Source: Enterobacterales bacterium
GTDB lineage: Bacteria > Pseudomonadota > Gammaproteobacteria > Enterobacterales > Enterobacteriaceae
Assembly: GCA_003864575.1 (NCBI GenBank)
Contig: BHES01000021.1
Location: 1-37,223 of the forward strand
Direction: 5' to 3'
DNA: 37,223 nucleotides
This document shows, piece by piece, positions 1 through 7,324 of the stretch. The notes under the pieces were generated by a model. It was not told where the DNA came from, made no database searches, and was given only the letters and a program-made list of their open reading frames with translations. Within the stretch, counting starts at the first letter, position 1. Each line of letters opens with the position of its first letter. The position numbers and the translations under genes are program-made.

Positions 1-72
1 GCTATGGCGATGATCCGGGCTTTAAATAAAATGACGCTTGCAGGAATGCCGAAGAGTGTAAGAGTTGCCTGA
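1..72 (+). CDS. IS903-type transposase, C-terminal fragment (cut by window edge)
   Basis: Frame 1 reads 23 residues to a TGA at 70-72 and includes ALNKMTLAGMPKSVRVA. This matches the C-terminus of IS903 transposase (ALNKM..AGMPESVRIA) from memory. Complete family members are about 300 residues DDE enzymes that cut and join the IS ends. The catalytic residues lie upstream of this window. Nothing suggests a frameshift in the visible part, so the gene may be intact upstream. Confidence 0.82.
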   Translation, partial: AMAMIRALNKMTLAGMPKSVRVA

Positions 73-126
73 GAAAATGAGCAATGAGGAGCACCTTTAT
101 CAAAATCTGATTTATTCAACAAAGCC
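1..126 (+). mobile_element. Right end of an IS5-family (IS903-group) insertion sequence
   Basis: The window opens inside an insertion sequence. Bases 109-126 read GATTTATTCAACAAAGCC, the reverse complement of the 18 bp terminal inverted repeat of IS903 as I remember it. Bases 1-72 encode the last residues of an IS903-type transposase, and about 36 bp separate its stop from the inverted repeat, as in the complete element. IS903 elements normally make a 9 bp target duplication, which would be bases 127-135 here. The left end lies outside the window, so completeness cannot be judged. Confidence 0.88.
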
Positions 127-539
127 CTGCTGACCGTGAAGGTTGGGAAATTCTGTGGCGCGCTTATCTGGATTTTTACCAGTCAGATCTCGATCCGGCG
201 CAGTTTGACTACACTTTTCAGCGGCTGTCGCAGCCTGACTGTACCAGCATGTTTGGCTACGTGGCTGAGTATCAGGGGAAACTGGTCGGGCTGGTGAACT
301 GCATCAACCATGAACACGGTTGGCACATGAAGCAGGTGGTCTATTTGCAGGATTTGTACGTTGACGGCCGCGCGCGCCAGGCAGGGATCGGGCAGAAATT
401 GGTTGAAGCGGTGTACGCCTACGCAGACCAGAACGATAAAGCCAACGTCTACTGGACCACGAAAACCTCCAACCATACGGCCCGAAAATTGTATGACCGG
501 ATTGGCGTACAGACAGATTTCATCAAATATCAGCGCTGA
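127..539 (+). pseudogene. GNAT-family acetyltransferase, 5' end removed by the IS insertion
   Basis: The open frame continues from the IS end (ADREGWEILWRAYLDFYQ from 129) to TGA at 537-539, about 136 codons. It has the usual GNAT order: an N-terminal helix region, a beta strand LVGLVN, the acetyl-CoA loop RARQAGIGQKL, and the late motif NHTARKLYDRIG. Related proteins begin only about 8-15 residues upstream of ADREGW, so the insertion removed little more than the start codon, its ribosome site and the promoter. Reading back into the IS in this frame meets TGA at 108-110. The first in-frame ATG (249) would lose the N-terminal third of the fold. An alternative start reading out of the IS seems unlikely. 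The substrate is unknown. Confidence 0.8.
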
Positions 540-548
540 TCGGCGCTG

Positions 549-1028
549 TTATCCCTCTTTCAGCGCTTTGACCATCGTCAGGTTGGTGGGTGCGTAGCCC
601 AGACCGGTATACAGCGCCTGCGCGGCATCGTTGTGATAGAACACATTCAGCCCAATAGAATTCAGGCCCAGCTCGCGCACTCTCTCTTCAAGCTGTAAAA
701 AGGCCGCGCGGGCGTGGCCCTGACGGCGAAACGCCTCTAATACCGACACTTCATAGATAAACGCGCTACGCTCACCCTGACGTTCATTGACGGCAAACCA
801 GATATAACCGGCGGTTTCCCCGTCGTTATCCGTTTTAATTTCAAACAGATAGTTATCCGGCGTGGCTGTGCCCTGAGGAAGTAACCGGGCTATTTCACCA
901 CGGGATCGGTCGAGGGCATTTTCCTCGGGCCAGCGGCCGGATTTGACGTTCTCCCTGGCATAATCATCGGCCATTTTCTCAAGGAATTGCAGGAAAAAGA
1001 GGTCACTCATGGGGCATAAAACGGTCAT
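549..1028 (-). CDS. GNAT-family N-acetyltransferase (YycN-like)
   Basis: This is a predicted cytosolic acetyl-CoA-dependent N-acetyltransferase of 159 residues. It resembles Bacillus YycN: an N-terminal helix with KMADDYARENVKSGRW, a central strand pair around GYIWFAV, the acetyl-CoA loop RRQGHARAAF, and the C-terminal motif HNDAAQALYTGLGY. I chose the ATG at 1028 because it has GAGG just upstream and lies 5 nt after the stop of the preceding gene, which suggests translational coupling. Longer and shorter starts (ATG at 1010) are possible. It ends tail-to-tail with the truncated acetyltransferase at 539. The substrate cannot be told from sequence. Confidence 0.8.
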   Translation of the reverse strand: MTVLCPMSDLFFLQFLEKMADDYARENVKSGRWPEENALDRSRGEIARLLPQGTATPDNYLFEIKTDNDGETAGYIWFAVNERQGERSAFIYEVSVLEAFRRQGHARAAFLQLEERVRELGLNSIGLNVFYHNDAAQALYTGLGYAPTNLTMVKALKEG

Positions 1029-1033
1029 CAACC

Positions 1034-1576
1034 TCAATCCTTGTTGGGTAATTTGTAGGGTGTCACAAAGCATTCGCTCACGCTGGTGCCATTGGTTTCC
1101 ACCGTCGTTATCACATAGCCCTGCTCGTTAAGCACGATCGAACTGTAAGGCAGAACTTCCTGCTTCGCGCTGGTCATCTGCTGGAAATCGCGGATGATTT
1201 TGGCTTTCGCATCAGCCTGTTCAGGTTTATCCATGCCGGAAACGTCGATAAATGCCTGTTTAAACGTGGTACTTAGTCCCTTTTCCCCCGCCCGGCTCTC
1301 CACAATCGCTTTCACATTGGCTGTGACGTCATTGCCCAGCAAAAACATGCTGACTATCTGATAAGTCAGGACATTGTTTTTCTTGCTGACGATAAAGCCG
1401 TTCTCGAACGATTTCATTTTCTGGTTGTTGGGATAGGTAAATTCATCCAGACAAATCGTTTTGTCGCCAACCTTAAATTGATTAAAACGCGCTTTGATCT
1501 CTTTGGGAGATGAAGCGTGGGCTGCGGATATCAGCAGCGGCAGGAGCATCGCAAGGGCAAGGTTCCGGTTTTTCAT
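1034..1576 (-). CDS. Exported protein of unknown function
   Basis: This 180-residue protein starts with a clear Sec signal peptide: a positive N-terminus (MKNRN), a hydrophobic core LALAMLLPLLIS, and an AHAS-type cleavage site near residues 20-23. The mature part is hydrophilic with two cysteines (in KTICLDEF and SECFVTP), which could form a disulphide in the periplasm. The start at 1576 has AGGAACAG about 6 nt upstream. I recognise no family. It is followed within 5 nt by the YycN-like acetyltransferase, so the two probably share one transcript, but this gives no functional clue. Confidence 0.7.
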   Translation of the reverse strand: MKNRNLALAMLLPLLISAAHASSPKEIKARFNQFKVGDKTICLDEFTYPNNQKMKSFENGFIVSKKNNVLTYQIVSMFLLGNDVTANVKAIVESRAGEKGLSTTFKQAFIDVSGMDKPEQADAKAKIIRDFQQMTSAKQEVLPYSSIVLNEQGYVITTVETNGTSVSECFVTPYKLPNKD

Positions 1577-1673
1577 GGTCTGTTCCTGGAATAAAAGCCC
1601 GACATCAGGGGATTTCAGCAGTATAGGGAGATGGTCATACGAAGCGAAACGTTTAATTCGTCAGTGAAAAAAG

Positions 1674-1689
1674 TGTGAGATAGATCACC
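1674..1689. promoter_or_regulatory. Predicted CRP-cAMP binding site upstream of the chemoreceptor gene
   Basis: The sequence TGTGA-GATAGA-TCACC matches the CRP consensus TGTGA-N6-TCACA at 9 of 10 core positions. Its centre is about 48 bp upstream of the start expected from the sigma-28 promoter, so activation would fit. The divergent gene's start is about 100 bp away on the other side, so it could be affected as well. Confidence 0.65.
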
Positions 1690-1696
1690 TGCCGAT

Positions 1697-1723
1697 TAAA
1701 GATACGCCGCGATTTGCCGATGA
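1697..1723 (+). promoter_or_regulatory. Sigma-28 (FliA) flagellar promoter
   Basis: TAAA at 1697-1700 and GCCGATGA at 1716-1723 are separated by exactly 15 bp. The enterobacterial FliA consensus is TAAA-N15-GCCGATAA, so 11 of 12 bases match with ideal spacing. It lies about 105 bp upstream of a chemoreceptor start codon, the class of gene FliA normally drives. Confidence 0.82.
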
Positions 1724-1829
1724 TATAGACGATAACGGAAGACCCGCCATGCGTCAGCGCAGGGTGCCAGACATGCCAGGGACAGCGCAAAACAGCCACT
1801 TTATTGCACGATGTGTTCCGGGGAATTCC

Positions 1830-3809
1830 ATGAAAAAATTGCACCATGAGGCGCTGCGCGCCGTAAAAAAGCGCGGCCCAATGCCTACCCGCACGCTGAT
1901 GCTGATTGTCGGGCTGATCACCATCAGCCTCGGCTATATCATCACCGTGGGCCTGCTCAGTTGGCAGTCGGGTGCGCAGCAGCGAGCTATTGCACACCGT
2001 TATCTTGAGCAGACGGCGCAAACCGACGCTTATATCACTCAGCAAAAACTTGATACCGCGCTGTATGCTGCACGCGACCTGGTACAAAGCGTGGTAAGCC
2101 TGCGCGAGGCGGGCCACGCCGATCGTAAACTGGCGGACACCTTACTCGCCAATGCCCTGAAGAATCACCCGGATTTTTTGTCGATGTCACTGGCCTGGGA
2201 GCCGGACGCCTTCGACGGTAAAGACGACGATTTCGCCGGTAAAGAGGGGGAAGATCCTGAAGGCCGCTTCGTGCGCTACGTTGACCGCGACACCAGCGGC
2301 AAGGTCGCGCTACACAACCTGACCGACTACGAAAAACCGGGCAGCGGCGACTACTATCTGTTGCCTCGTAAGCTGAAAAAAGAGGTGATTCTGGAGCCTT
2401 ACAGCTACCCGTATAACGGCGTGGAAACGTTGCTGACCTCGATTGCGGTACCCATTATGGTGGACGGCCGGTTTATCGGCTCGGTCACGGCAGACTTTTC
2501 GCTGCAAACACTCCAGACACTGACCGACAACATTAAGCCCTATGAAGGCACCGGCTATGCCGTGCTGCTCTCCCAGTCCGGCCATTACATTTCATATCCT
2601 GATAAATCCCTCATCACGCGCCCGCTAAAAAATGACCCCGCGTTGCAAAAAAGTGTGCTGCAGGGTAAAGCCTTTTCACGCGAACAGCAGGATCCGGTGA
2701 TGGGCAAAAGCGCATTGGCGGTTTATACGCCGGTGAAAATCGGTAATACCGCCACGCCGTGGATGATGGGGATTGTCGCGCCGGTCAATGCGGTAATGAA
2801 AGAGAGCTATCGCCAGCTACGTAACGCCATGATCCTGATGGTGATCAGCATTATTCTGGTGTTTGCGGTGCTGAGCGTGATTTTCACCCGAAAAGTGATG
2901 AGGCCGGTAGGCGGCGAGCCGTTCGAGGCGGCAAGGATCGCACTGACCGTGGCCGACGGCGACCTGACGCAACCTATCGTTACGCAGAAAGGCGATCGCA
3001 GCAGCATCTTCTTTGCGCTGCAAACCATGCAGGCCCAGCTGCGGGAAGTGGTGACTGACATTATTTCCACCAGTCATTCTGTGGGCAGCGGTGCATCACA
3101 GATAGCCGCAGGGAATATCGATTTGGCAGCACGCACCGAGCAGCAGGCCGCCGCGCTGGAACAGACCGCCGCCAGCATGGAACAGCTGACTGCGACGGTG
3201 AAACAGAACGCCGACAATGCCCACACGGCGACAGATTTAACCGCCAACGCGACGAAAATCGCCGAAAAAGGCGACCGCATGGTTAGCGATGTTGTTGGCA
3301 TTATGGGTGAAATTGACGACAGTTCGCGGCGTATTGCTGATATTACAACCGTGATCAACGGCATTGCTTTCCAGACCAATATTCTGGCACTCAACGCGGC
3401 GGTAGAAGCTGCCCGTGCCGGTGAACAGGGACGCGGCTTCGCCGTGGTGGCGGCGGAAGTCCGCAGTCTGGCCCAGCGCAGCGCCGAGGCGGTGAAAGAG
3501 ATTTCGGCGTTGATCACGGAGTCCACATCACGGGTTGATACCGGGGTTGGCCTGGTGAAAAACGCCGGTGAAACCATGAAAGAGATGATGAAAGCCGTTA
3601 CCGACGTGCGCGATATTATGGCCGATATTGTCTCCGCGTCCGATGAGCAATCGCGCGGCATTAGCCAGGTGACGCAGGCCGTACACGAGATGGATGGCGT
3701 CACCCAACAGAACGCCGCGCTGGTGCAGGAAGCCTCGGCCGCCTCGGCTTCACTGGAAGATCAGGCGCGCCGGTTGAATGAAATCGTGCAGGTTTTCCGT
3801 CTGAAATAA
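1830..3809 (+). CDS. Methyl-accepting chemotaxis protein with periplasmic Cache sensor
   Basis: This is a transmembrane chemoreceptor of 659 residues that would signal to CheA/CheW at the cell pole. Its order is: transmembrane helix about 22-44; a large periplasmic region of about 290 residues of double-Cache type, typical for direct binding of amino acids or organic acids; a second transmembrane helix ([19 protein letters not shown]); a HAMP segment with [11 protein letters not shown]; then a long coiled coil with the conserved signalling tip ([20 protein letters not shown]). The C-terminus ends VQVFRLK without the NWETF-type CheR tether found in high-abundance receptors. I chose the ATG at 1830 (GGGGA 5 nt upstream). 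An upstream in-frame ATG at 1749 would add 27 residues unlike a receptor N-terminus. The ligand is unknown. Regulation is probably by FliA and CRP. Confidence 0.93.
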   Translation: MKKLHHEALRAVKKRGPMPTRTLMLIVGLITISLGYIITVGLLSWQSGAQQRAIAHRYLEQTAQTDAYITQQKLDTALYAARDLVQSVVSLREAGHADRKLADTLLANALKNHPDFLSMSLAWEPDAFDGKDDDFAGKEGEDPEGRFVRYVDRDTSGKVALHNLTDYEKPGSGDYYLLPRKLKKEVILEPYSYPYNGVETLLTSIAVPIMVDGRFIGSVTADFSLQTLQTLTDNIKPYEGTGYAVLLSQSGHYISYPDKSLITRPLKNDPALQKSVLQGKAFSREQQDPVMGKSALAVYTPVKIGNTATPWMMGIVAPVNAVMKESYRQLRNAMILMVISIILVFAVLSVIFTRKVMRPVGGEPFEAARIALTVADGDLTQPIVTQKGDRSSIFFALQTMQAQLREVVTDIISTSHSVGSGASQIAAGNIDLAARTEQQAAALEQTAASMEQLTATVKQNADNAHTATDLTANATKIAEKGDRMVSDVVGIMGEIDDSSRRIADITTVINGIAFQTNILALNAAVEAARAGEQGRGFAVVAAEVRSLAQRSAEAVKEISALITESTSRVDTGVGLVKNAGETMKEMMKAVTDVRDIMADIVSASDEQSRGISQVTQAVHEMDGVTQQNAALVQEASAASASLEDQARRLNEIVQVFRLK

Positions 3810-3812
3810 GCC

Positions 3813-3845
3813 GTCGCGGGCAGACGTTGCCCGCGACTCTCTTTG
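3813..3845 (+). terminator. Rho-independent terminator after the chemoreceptor
   Basis: There is a perfect 10 bp GC-rich stem (GTCGCGGGCA / TGCCCGCGAC) with a 5 nt loop, starting 3 nt after the stop codon. It is followed by the pyrimidine-rich TCTCTTTGTC. The T tract is weak. Confidence 0.6.
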
Positions 3846-3927
3846 TCTGCCAAACGGGTTGTCGGCGACACACCTTCATTTCTGCGCTATGTTTTTCATC
3901 CTTTTACTCATTTTTTCAGGAGTTCCG

Positions 3928-4560
3928 ATGAGCGAACCTTCACTGACACTCTATTGTGACGCCCAATATTTCAGCCCTTACGTCATGTCGGCTTTTGTTG
4001 CACTGACGGAAAAGGGGATCCCTTTTGAGCTGGAGACGGTGGATCTGGCAGATGCCGAAAACCTGAAAGATCACTACACCGCCATTTCCGTTACGCGCCG
4101 CGTACCGACGCTGACCAACGGCAGCTTTGTGCTCTCCGAGTCTTCCGCCATCGATGAATATGTTGAAGAGCTATTTCCCGCGCCGACCTTCCCGGCGATT
4201 TATCCCGCTGACCCGGAAAAGCGCGCCAAAGCCCGTGAAGTACAGGCGTGGCTGCGCAGTGATTTAATGCCTATCCGCGAAGAGCGTTCAACTCAGGTGG
4301 TATTTGGTGGCAAAAAATGTCCGCCCCTGACGCCAAAAGGTCAGGCTGCCGCAGAAAAGCTAATCAGCGCCGCCCAGCGTCTGCTGGAAGATCGGGAGAA
4401 CCTGTTTGGTGAATGGTGTATCGCGGATATGGATTTGGCGTTGATGCTCAACCGTTTACATTTAAACGGTGATGCATTGCCGGAAAACCTGGCGGCCTAT
4501 GCCGATGCCCAGTGGCAGCGTCCGTCAGTTCAGGAGTGGTTGGCGCTGCCAACGAGGTAA
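3928..4560 (+). CDS. yfcF: Glutathione S-transferase family protein YfcF
   Basis: This 210-residue protein closely follows E. coli YfcF, a cytosolic glutathione-S-transferase with reported glutathione peroxidase activity toward organic hydroperoxides. Visible landmarks are the thioredoxin-like N-terminal half (SPYVMSAFVALTEKGIPFE), RRVPTLTNGSFVLSESSAI with the cis-Pro and the Glu-Ser glutathione contacts, and the helical C-terminal half carrying WLRSDLMPIREER and FGEWCIADMDLALMLNRL. I chose the ATG at 3928 because CAGGAG lies 6 nt upstream and it matches the family start. A longer frame from 3859 would add an unlikely hydrophobic leader. The gene stands alone between two hairpins. Confidence 0.92.
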   Translation: MSEPSLTLYCDAQYFSPYVMSAFVALTEKGIPFELETVDLADAENLKDHYTAISVTRRVPTLTNGSFVLSESSAIDEYVEELFPAPTFPAIYPADPEKRAKAREVQAWLRSDLMPIREERSTQVVFGGKKCPPLTPKGQAAAEKLISAAQRLLEDRENLFGEWCIADMDLALMLNRLHLNGDALPENLAAYADAQWQRPSVQEWLALPTR

Positions 4561-4570
4561 TGTTTACTAT

Positions 4571-4616
4571 TGGCGCAGCGGGAAAGCCGTCCCGCCGCGC
4601 ATTTTAGGCTGCGCCA
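4571..4616. terminator. Nested inverted repeat between convergent genes
   Basis: A perfect 9 bp stem, TGGCGCAGC (4571-4579) with GCTGCGCCA (4608-4616), encloses or competes with an inner hairpin GCGGGA/TCCCGC (4578-4595). It lies between the convergent stops of yfcF and the next gene. Neither strand has a strong T tract, so a bidirectional terminator is only a candidate explanation. Confidence 0.4.
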
Positions 4617-4624
4617 GAAAAGCG

Positions 4625-5071
4625 TCAGACAAATCTTTTGGTCAGGTAATAGCGGGTATGGGCGGACGGTGCATCCGCAGGAGCGCGAATATCTGCAACG
4701 TAATCTTCCAGCGCCAGCTGCATGCTGTAACCCATGCGCTCATAGAATGGCCGGGCCTGAAAACTCAGCGTATCCACCAGCGAATAACGGCAGCCGCGTG
4801 CTTTGGCTTCTTCTTCCGCTTCCTGGATTAACTGCGTGCCGACATCCTGACCGCGCAGGGACTCATCAACCCACAATACCTGGATGTACATCCAATTCCC
4901 GACGGTTTCAGCCACAATACCCGCCAGTTTGTCCCCATTGTCATCTTCGACAAAAATGCCTAATGCACGGAGTTTCTGCTGTGGAATAAAACGGCTGTTG
5001 AATTGACGCATCCCAGTTTTTATCTGTTCGATATCCTGTTCGGTGGGTGCGGCGGTGATACGAGTTTTCAT
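4625..5071 (-). CDS. GNAT-family N-acetyltransferase
   Basis: This is a predicted cytosolic acetyltransferase of 148 residues. The central strands GIFVEDDNGDKLAGIVAE and MYIQVLWVDESLRG lead into the acetyl-CoA loop RGQDVGTQLI. The late motif is FQARPFYERMGY, and the C-terminus YYLTKRF is typical of small single-domain GNATs from the GNAT/YhcJ-like group. AAGGGA lies about 6 nt before the ATG at 5071. It converges on yfcF and is probably monocistronic. The substrate is unknown. Confidence 0.82.
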   Translation of the reverse strand: MKTRITAAPTEQDIEQIKTGMRQFNSRFIPQQKLRALGIFVEDDNGDKLAGIVAETVGNWMYIQVLWVDESLRGQDVGTQLIQEAEEEAKARGCRYSLVDTLSFQARPFYERMGYSMQLALEDYVADIRAPADAPSAHTRYYLTKRFV

Positions 5072-5195
5072 GGCAATCCCTTCTGATGAACGTAGATTCC
5101 AGAATAGTAATACCTTGTAACATAAGCAATCGGCGGGTAATAAAATTCTGAACGAGCTGGCGGGAGGTTTTACGTTAATGGGGGATCGGGAATGA

Positions 5196-5244
5196 AAAAA
5201 GCCTGTGGAGAGACATCGTGGAGGATGCTTTCCGCAGGCTTTTT
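5196..5244 (-). terminator. Terminator of the DUF1471 gene (bidirectional)
   Basis: A 14 bp stem AAAAAGCCTGTGGA / TCCGCAGGCTTTTT (one G-U in one strand) has A and T runs on both flanks, so it can terminate from either side. It lies 33 bp past the stop of the minus-strand DUF1471 gene. Confidence 0.8.
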
Positions 5245-5276
5245 GCTATCTGGAGGGTTTTAAAGGCTAAACAGGC

Positions 5277-5534
5277 TTATTTATAGATTTCAGCGTCTGC
5301 GTGCATACGGTTGTTACCGGTCACGGAGATGATGCGGTAAGAAGAAGCACCCGCGTCACTTGCCTGAGCGGCCAGTTTATTTTCCAGACCACCCAGAGTG
5401 GTTGGACCTGCAACAGAGATCACGCCGATTTTCTGTGCGCCGTCAGCGGGTTGAGAAACCTGCTCAGCAGCAAAACTACCGAAAGAGATCAGGGAAAGGG
5501 TCGCAGCTACAGCAAAAATTTTGACGTTTTTCAT
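5277..5534 (-). CDS. Small periplasmic DUF1471 (YhcN/BhsA/McbA-type) stress protein
   Basis: This 85-residue protein has a signal peptide (MKNVKIFAVAATLSLISFGSFA, cleaved near residue 22-23). Its single YdgH/BhsA/McbA domain is recognisable from QKIGVISVAG, GGLENKLAAQASDAGASSYRI and the end NNRMHADAEIYK. Members such as BhsA, McbA and YhcN are made under acid, metal or oxidative stress and act at the cell envelope or in biofilm formation. I cannot assign it to one paralogue. The ATG at 5534 was chosen because it begins the signal peptide; the longer frame adds 36 non-conserved residues. A sigma-70-like promoter lies just upstream and a good terminator follows. Confidence 0.88.
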   Translation of the reverse strand: MKNVKIFAVAATLSLISFGSFAAEQVSQPADGAQKIGVISVAGPTTLGGLENKLAAQASDAGASSYRIISVTGNNRMHADAEIYK

Positions 5535-5590
5535 GATGATTATTCCATTCAGGTTGTGAGTTAGAAAGGTGGTTGCCTTTCGATATGTGA

Positions 5591-5619
5591 ATAATAGGCC
5601 TGTCCGGCGCAGATGAAAA
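5591..5619 (-). promoter_or_regulatory. Predicted sigma-70 promoter of the DUF1471 gene
   Basis: On the minus strand, TTTTCA (5619-5614) and TATTAT (5596-5591) are separated by 17 bp. Matches to TTGACA and TATAAT are 4/6 and 5/6. The predicted transcript start is about 50 nt before the ATG. Confidence 0.5.
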
Positions 5620-5771
5620 ACGGATTGATTTGAGGAAGTCATTCAAAAAAATTGGTCTACTTTTTACGCAATTTTACAGGCCGCTGCGGCCGATTGACGA
5701 AAGGTCCCTCGACCTTACACCGGTTGATAAAGAGAGCATAAACTGACGATTAATTCCCCTTCTCCCTGATT

Positions 5772-5801
5772 TTGAGCGGGTTTGTAGATTTCTGCTAAAC
5801 T
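5772..5801 (+). promoter_or_regulatory. Candidate sigma-S/sigma-70 promoter of yeaQ
   Basis: TTGAGC (5772-5777) lies 18 bp before an extended -10, TGCTAAACT. The CTAAACT form resembles the sigma-S -10 consensus CTAYACT, which would fit a stress-induced gene. It is about 140 bp upstream of the yeaQ start. The 408 bp divergent gap (5535-5942) holds nothing else I can support. Confidence 0.35.
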
Positions 5802-5942
5802 TCACTGTGTAGGGTAAGAAAAACGTTTTACGGTTGATTATTCACAGCACCGAAAACAGAACGACGTTCGTTCCGTACTGTTTTGTGCCATAAAGGCTCA
5901 ACAACATTCACGGAACTGGAATTTATTTGGAGGAGTTAAAAA

Positions 5943-6191
5943 ATGGGAATTTTATCCTGGATCATCTTTGGTCTGATTGCGGGTATTTTGGCGAAATGGA
6001 TCATGCCGGGTAAAGATGGCGGCGGGTTTATCCTGACCGTGGTGCTGGGTGTTGTCGGTGCCGTCGTCGGGGGTTATATCAGTACCTTCTTCGGGTTTGG
6101 TCGCGTAGATGGCTTCAACTTCGGCAGCTTTATCGTCGCCGTGATCGGCGCGCTGGTAGTGCTGTTTATCTACCGCAAAGTTCGCAGCTGA
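5943..6191 (+). CDS. yeaQ: GlsB/YeaQ/YmgE-family stress-associated membrane protein
   Basis: This 82-residue inner-membrane protein is nearly identical in pattern to E. coli YeaQ. It has three hydrophobic helices (ILSWIIFGLIAGILAKW, ILTVVLGVVGAVVGGYI, FIVAVIGALVVLFIY), the KWIMPGKDGGG loop after the first, and the GFGRVDGFNFGS loop before the third. The family (transglycosylase-associated, small Gly-rich membrane proteins) is induced in stationary phase and stress. Its molecular role is unclear. A strong GGAGG lies 8 nt before the ATG, and a terminator follows at 6252. Confidence 0.95.
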   Translation: MGILSWIIFGLIAGILAKWIMPGKDGGGFILTVVLGVVGAVVGGYISTFFGFGRVDGFNFGSFIVAVIGALVVLFIYRKVRS

Positions 6192-6251
6192 CAGTACTTC
6201 ATAACGAACGGTATTTCGCAACGAACAGTATTTCGCTTCGTCTACATGTTG

Positions 6252-6278
6252 AAAAGCCGCGCAGGTCGCGGCTTTTTT
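6252..6278 (+). terminator. Rho-independent terminator after yeaQ
   Basis: The stem AAAAGCCGCG / CGCGGCTTTT with loop CAGGT is followed by a run of T. It also lies just past the stop of the minus-strand LysR gene and could end that transcript. Confidence 0.87.
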
Positions 6279-6300
6279 GTGCCTGAAAGACGCCGTCCGT

Positions 6301-7206
6301 TCACTTCCCGCACAGTTCTCCTTTAACCCCCGATTCAAGCAGATAATCCAGACACCATTGGCACACTTTTCCCCGGCTGTCAGAACGGGCAGCGAGGAAC
6401 AGCTGAGTGGCATGTTTATGTTCCAGCATCGACTTTTTGACCAGCATGCCATTGTTCAACAGCGGTAGCGCCAGATGATGGGGAAGGTAGCCGATGCCGA
6501 TATTACGTTGGATCAGCGCCACGGCCATTGCGAAATCCGGGACAAACAGCGGCTTTTGCCCCTCGAGTAGCCACGCCTGTTGATGGGCGAAATTCACGGC
6601 GGTATCGCGAATACATACCGCCGGATAATGGCGTAGCTCCGTGTTGGTCAGCGGTTGCATCAGGGTGGCCAGCGGATGCTGCGGGCCAACCACAAAGTCC
6701 CACTCTAGCTGGCCCAGTGCCTCGCTGACGATGCCTTCGGTGCTGGGCACATTGTGCGGCGCGCCGATCACCAGATCGGCCCGTTTACTGTAAAGCGCAT
6801 CCCAGCAGCCGTTATACACCTCGACGTTGAGCGCCAGTCGCGTTGAGGGACATGCCCGCTCGAACGCGCTGATAAACTCCACCAGTACCGGCATCGGTAC
6901 AATGTTATTCACCGCAATAATGAATTCCTGCTCAACGCCTTCGTGGACAAGGGTGGTGTTGCGTTTCAGGGCGTCGAGATCGCTGAGGAAAGTTTTGCTG
7001 TGCTGGATAAAATAGTGGCCGGCGGGCGTCAGCTCGATATGGCTGCCTTTGCGGATAAACAGCGCCACCCCAAGGCTCTCTTCCAGTTTTTTTACCGTAT
7101 AGCTGATGGCCGAAGGCACTTTGTTGAGCTGTTCGGCCGCCGTGGTGATGCTTTGATATTTCGCCACTAAATGGACAATACGAATACTTTCGTCAGAGAT
7201 GACCAC
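6301..7206 (-). CDS. LysR-type transcriptional regulator (AllS-like)
   Basis: This is a 301-residue DNA-binding regulator. The N-terminal winged helix-turn-helix spans about residues 5-65 (ITTAAEQLNKVPSAISYTVK, then LEESLGVALFIR). The remainder is a periplasmic-binding-like effector domain with LVIGAPHNVP, FVVGPQHPLA and IGIGYLPHHLA. Overall spacing resembles AllS, the allantoin-pathway activator, though identity looks modest. The start is GTG at 7206, with CAGGAG 6 nt upstream. It is the last gene of the minus-strand nitrogen block, separated from the permease by a hairpin, so it likely has its own promoter. I infer control of the neighbouring carbamoyl-compound genes in response to an intermediate. 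Confidence 0.88.
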   Translation of the reverse strand: MVISDESIRIVHLVAKYQSITTAAEQLNKVPSAISYTVKKLEESLGVALFIRKGSHIELTPAGHYFIQHSKTFLSDLDALKRNTTLVHEGVEQEFIIAVNNIVPMPVLVEFISAFERACPSTRLALNVEVYNGCWDALYSKRADLVIGAPHNVPSTEGIVSEALGQLEWDFVVGPQHPLATLMQPLTNTELRHYPAVCIRDTAVNFAHQQAWLLEGQKPLFVPDFAMAVALIQRNIGIGYLPHHLALPLLNNGMLVKKSMLEHKHATQLFLAARSDSRGKVCQWCLDYLLESGVKGELCGK

Positions 7207-7223
7207 AGGCGCTCCTGCCAGCG

Positions 7224-7259
7224 AAAAAGGGAAACCCGCCTCAATGGACGATTTCCCTT
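7224..7259 (-). terminator. Predicted terminator at the end of the permease operon
   Basis: On the minus strand AAGGGAAA and TTTCCCTT pair across an 18 nt loop, followed by a run of T. It lies 65 bp past the permease stop and immediately before the LysR start. The long loop lowers confidence. Confidence 0.5.
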
Positions 7260-7324
7260 CATTATGACGTAATTCCCTGCGACAGAATGCTTACCTGCCG
7301 CAAGTGCCCGCAGAAATTACCGTT

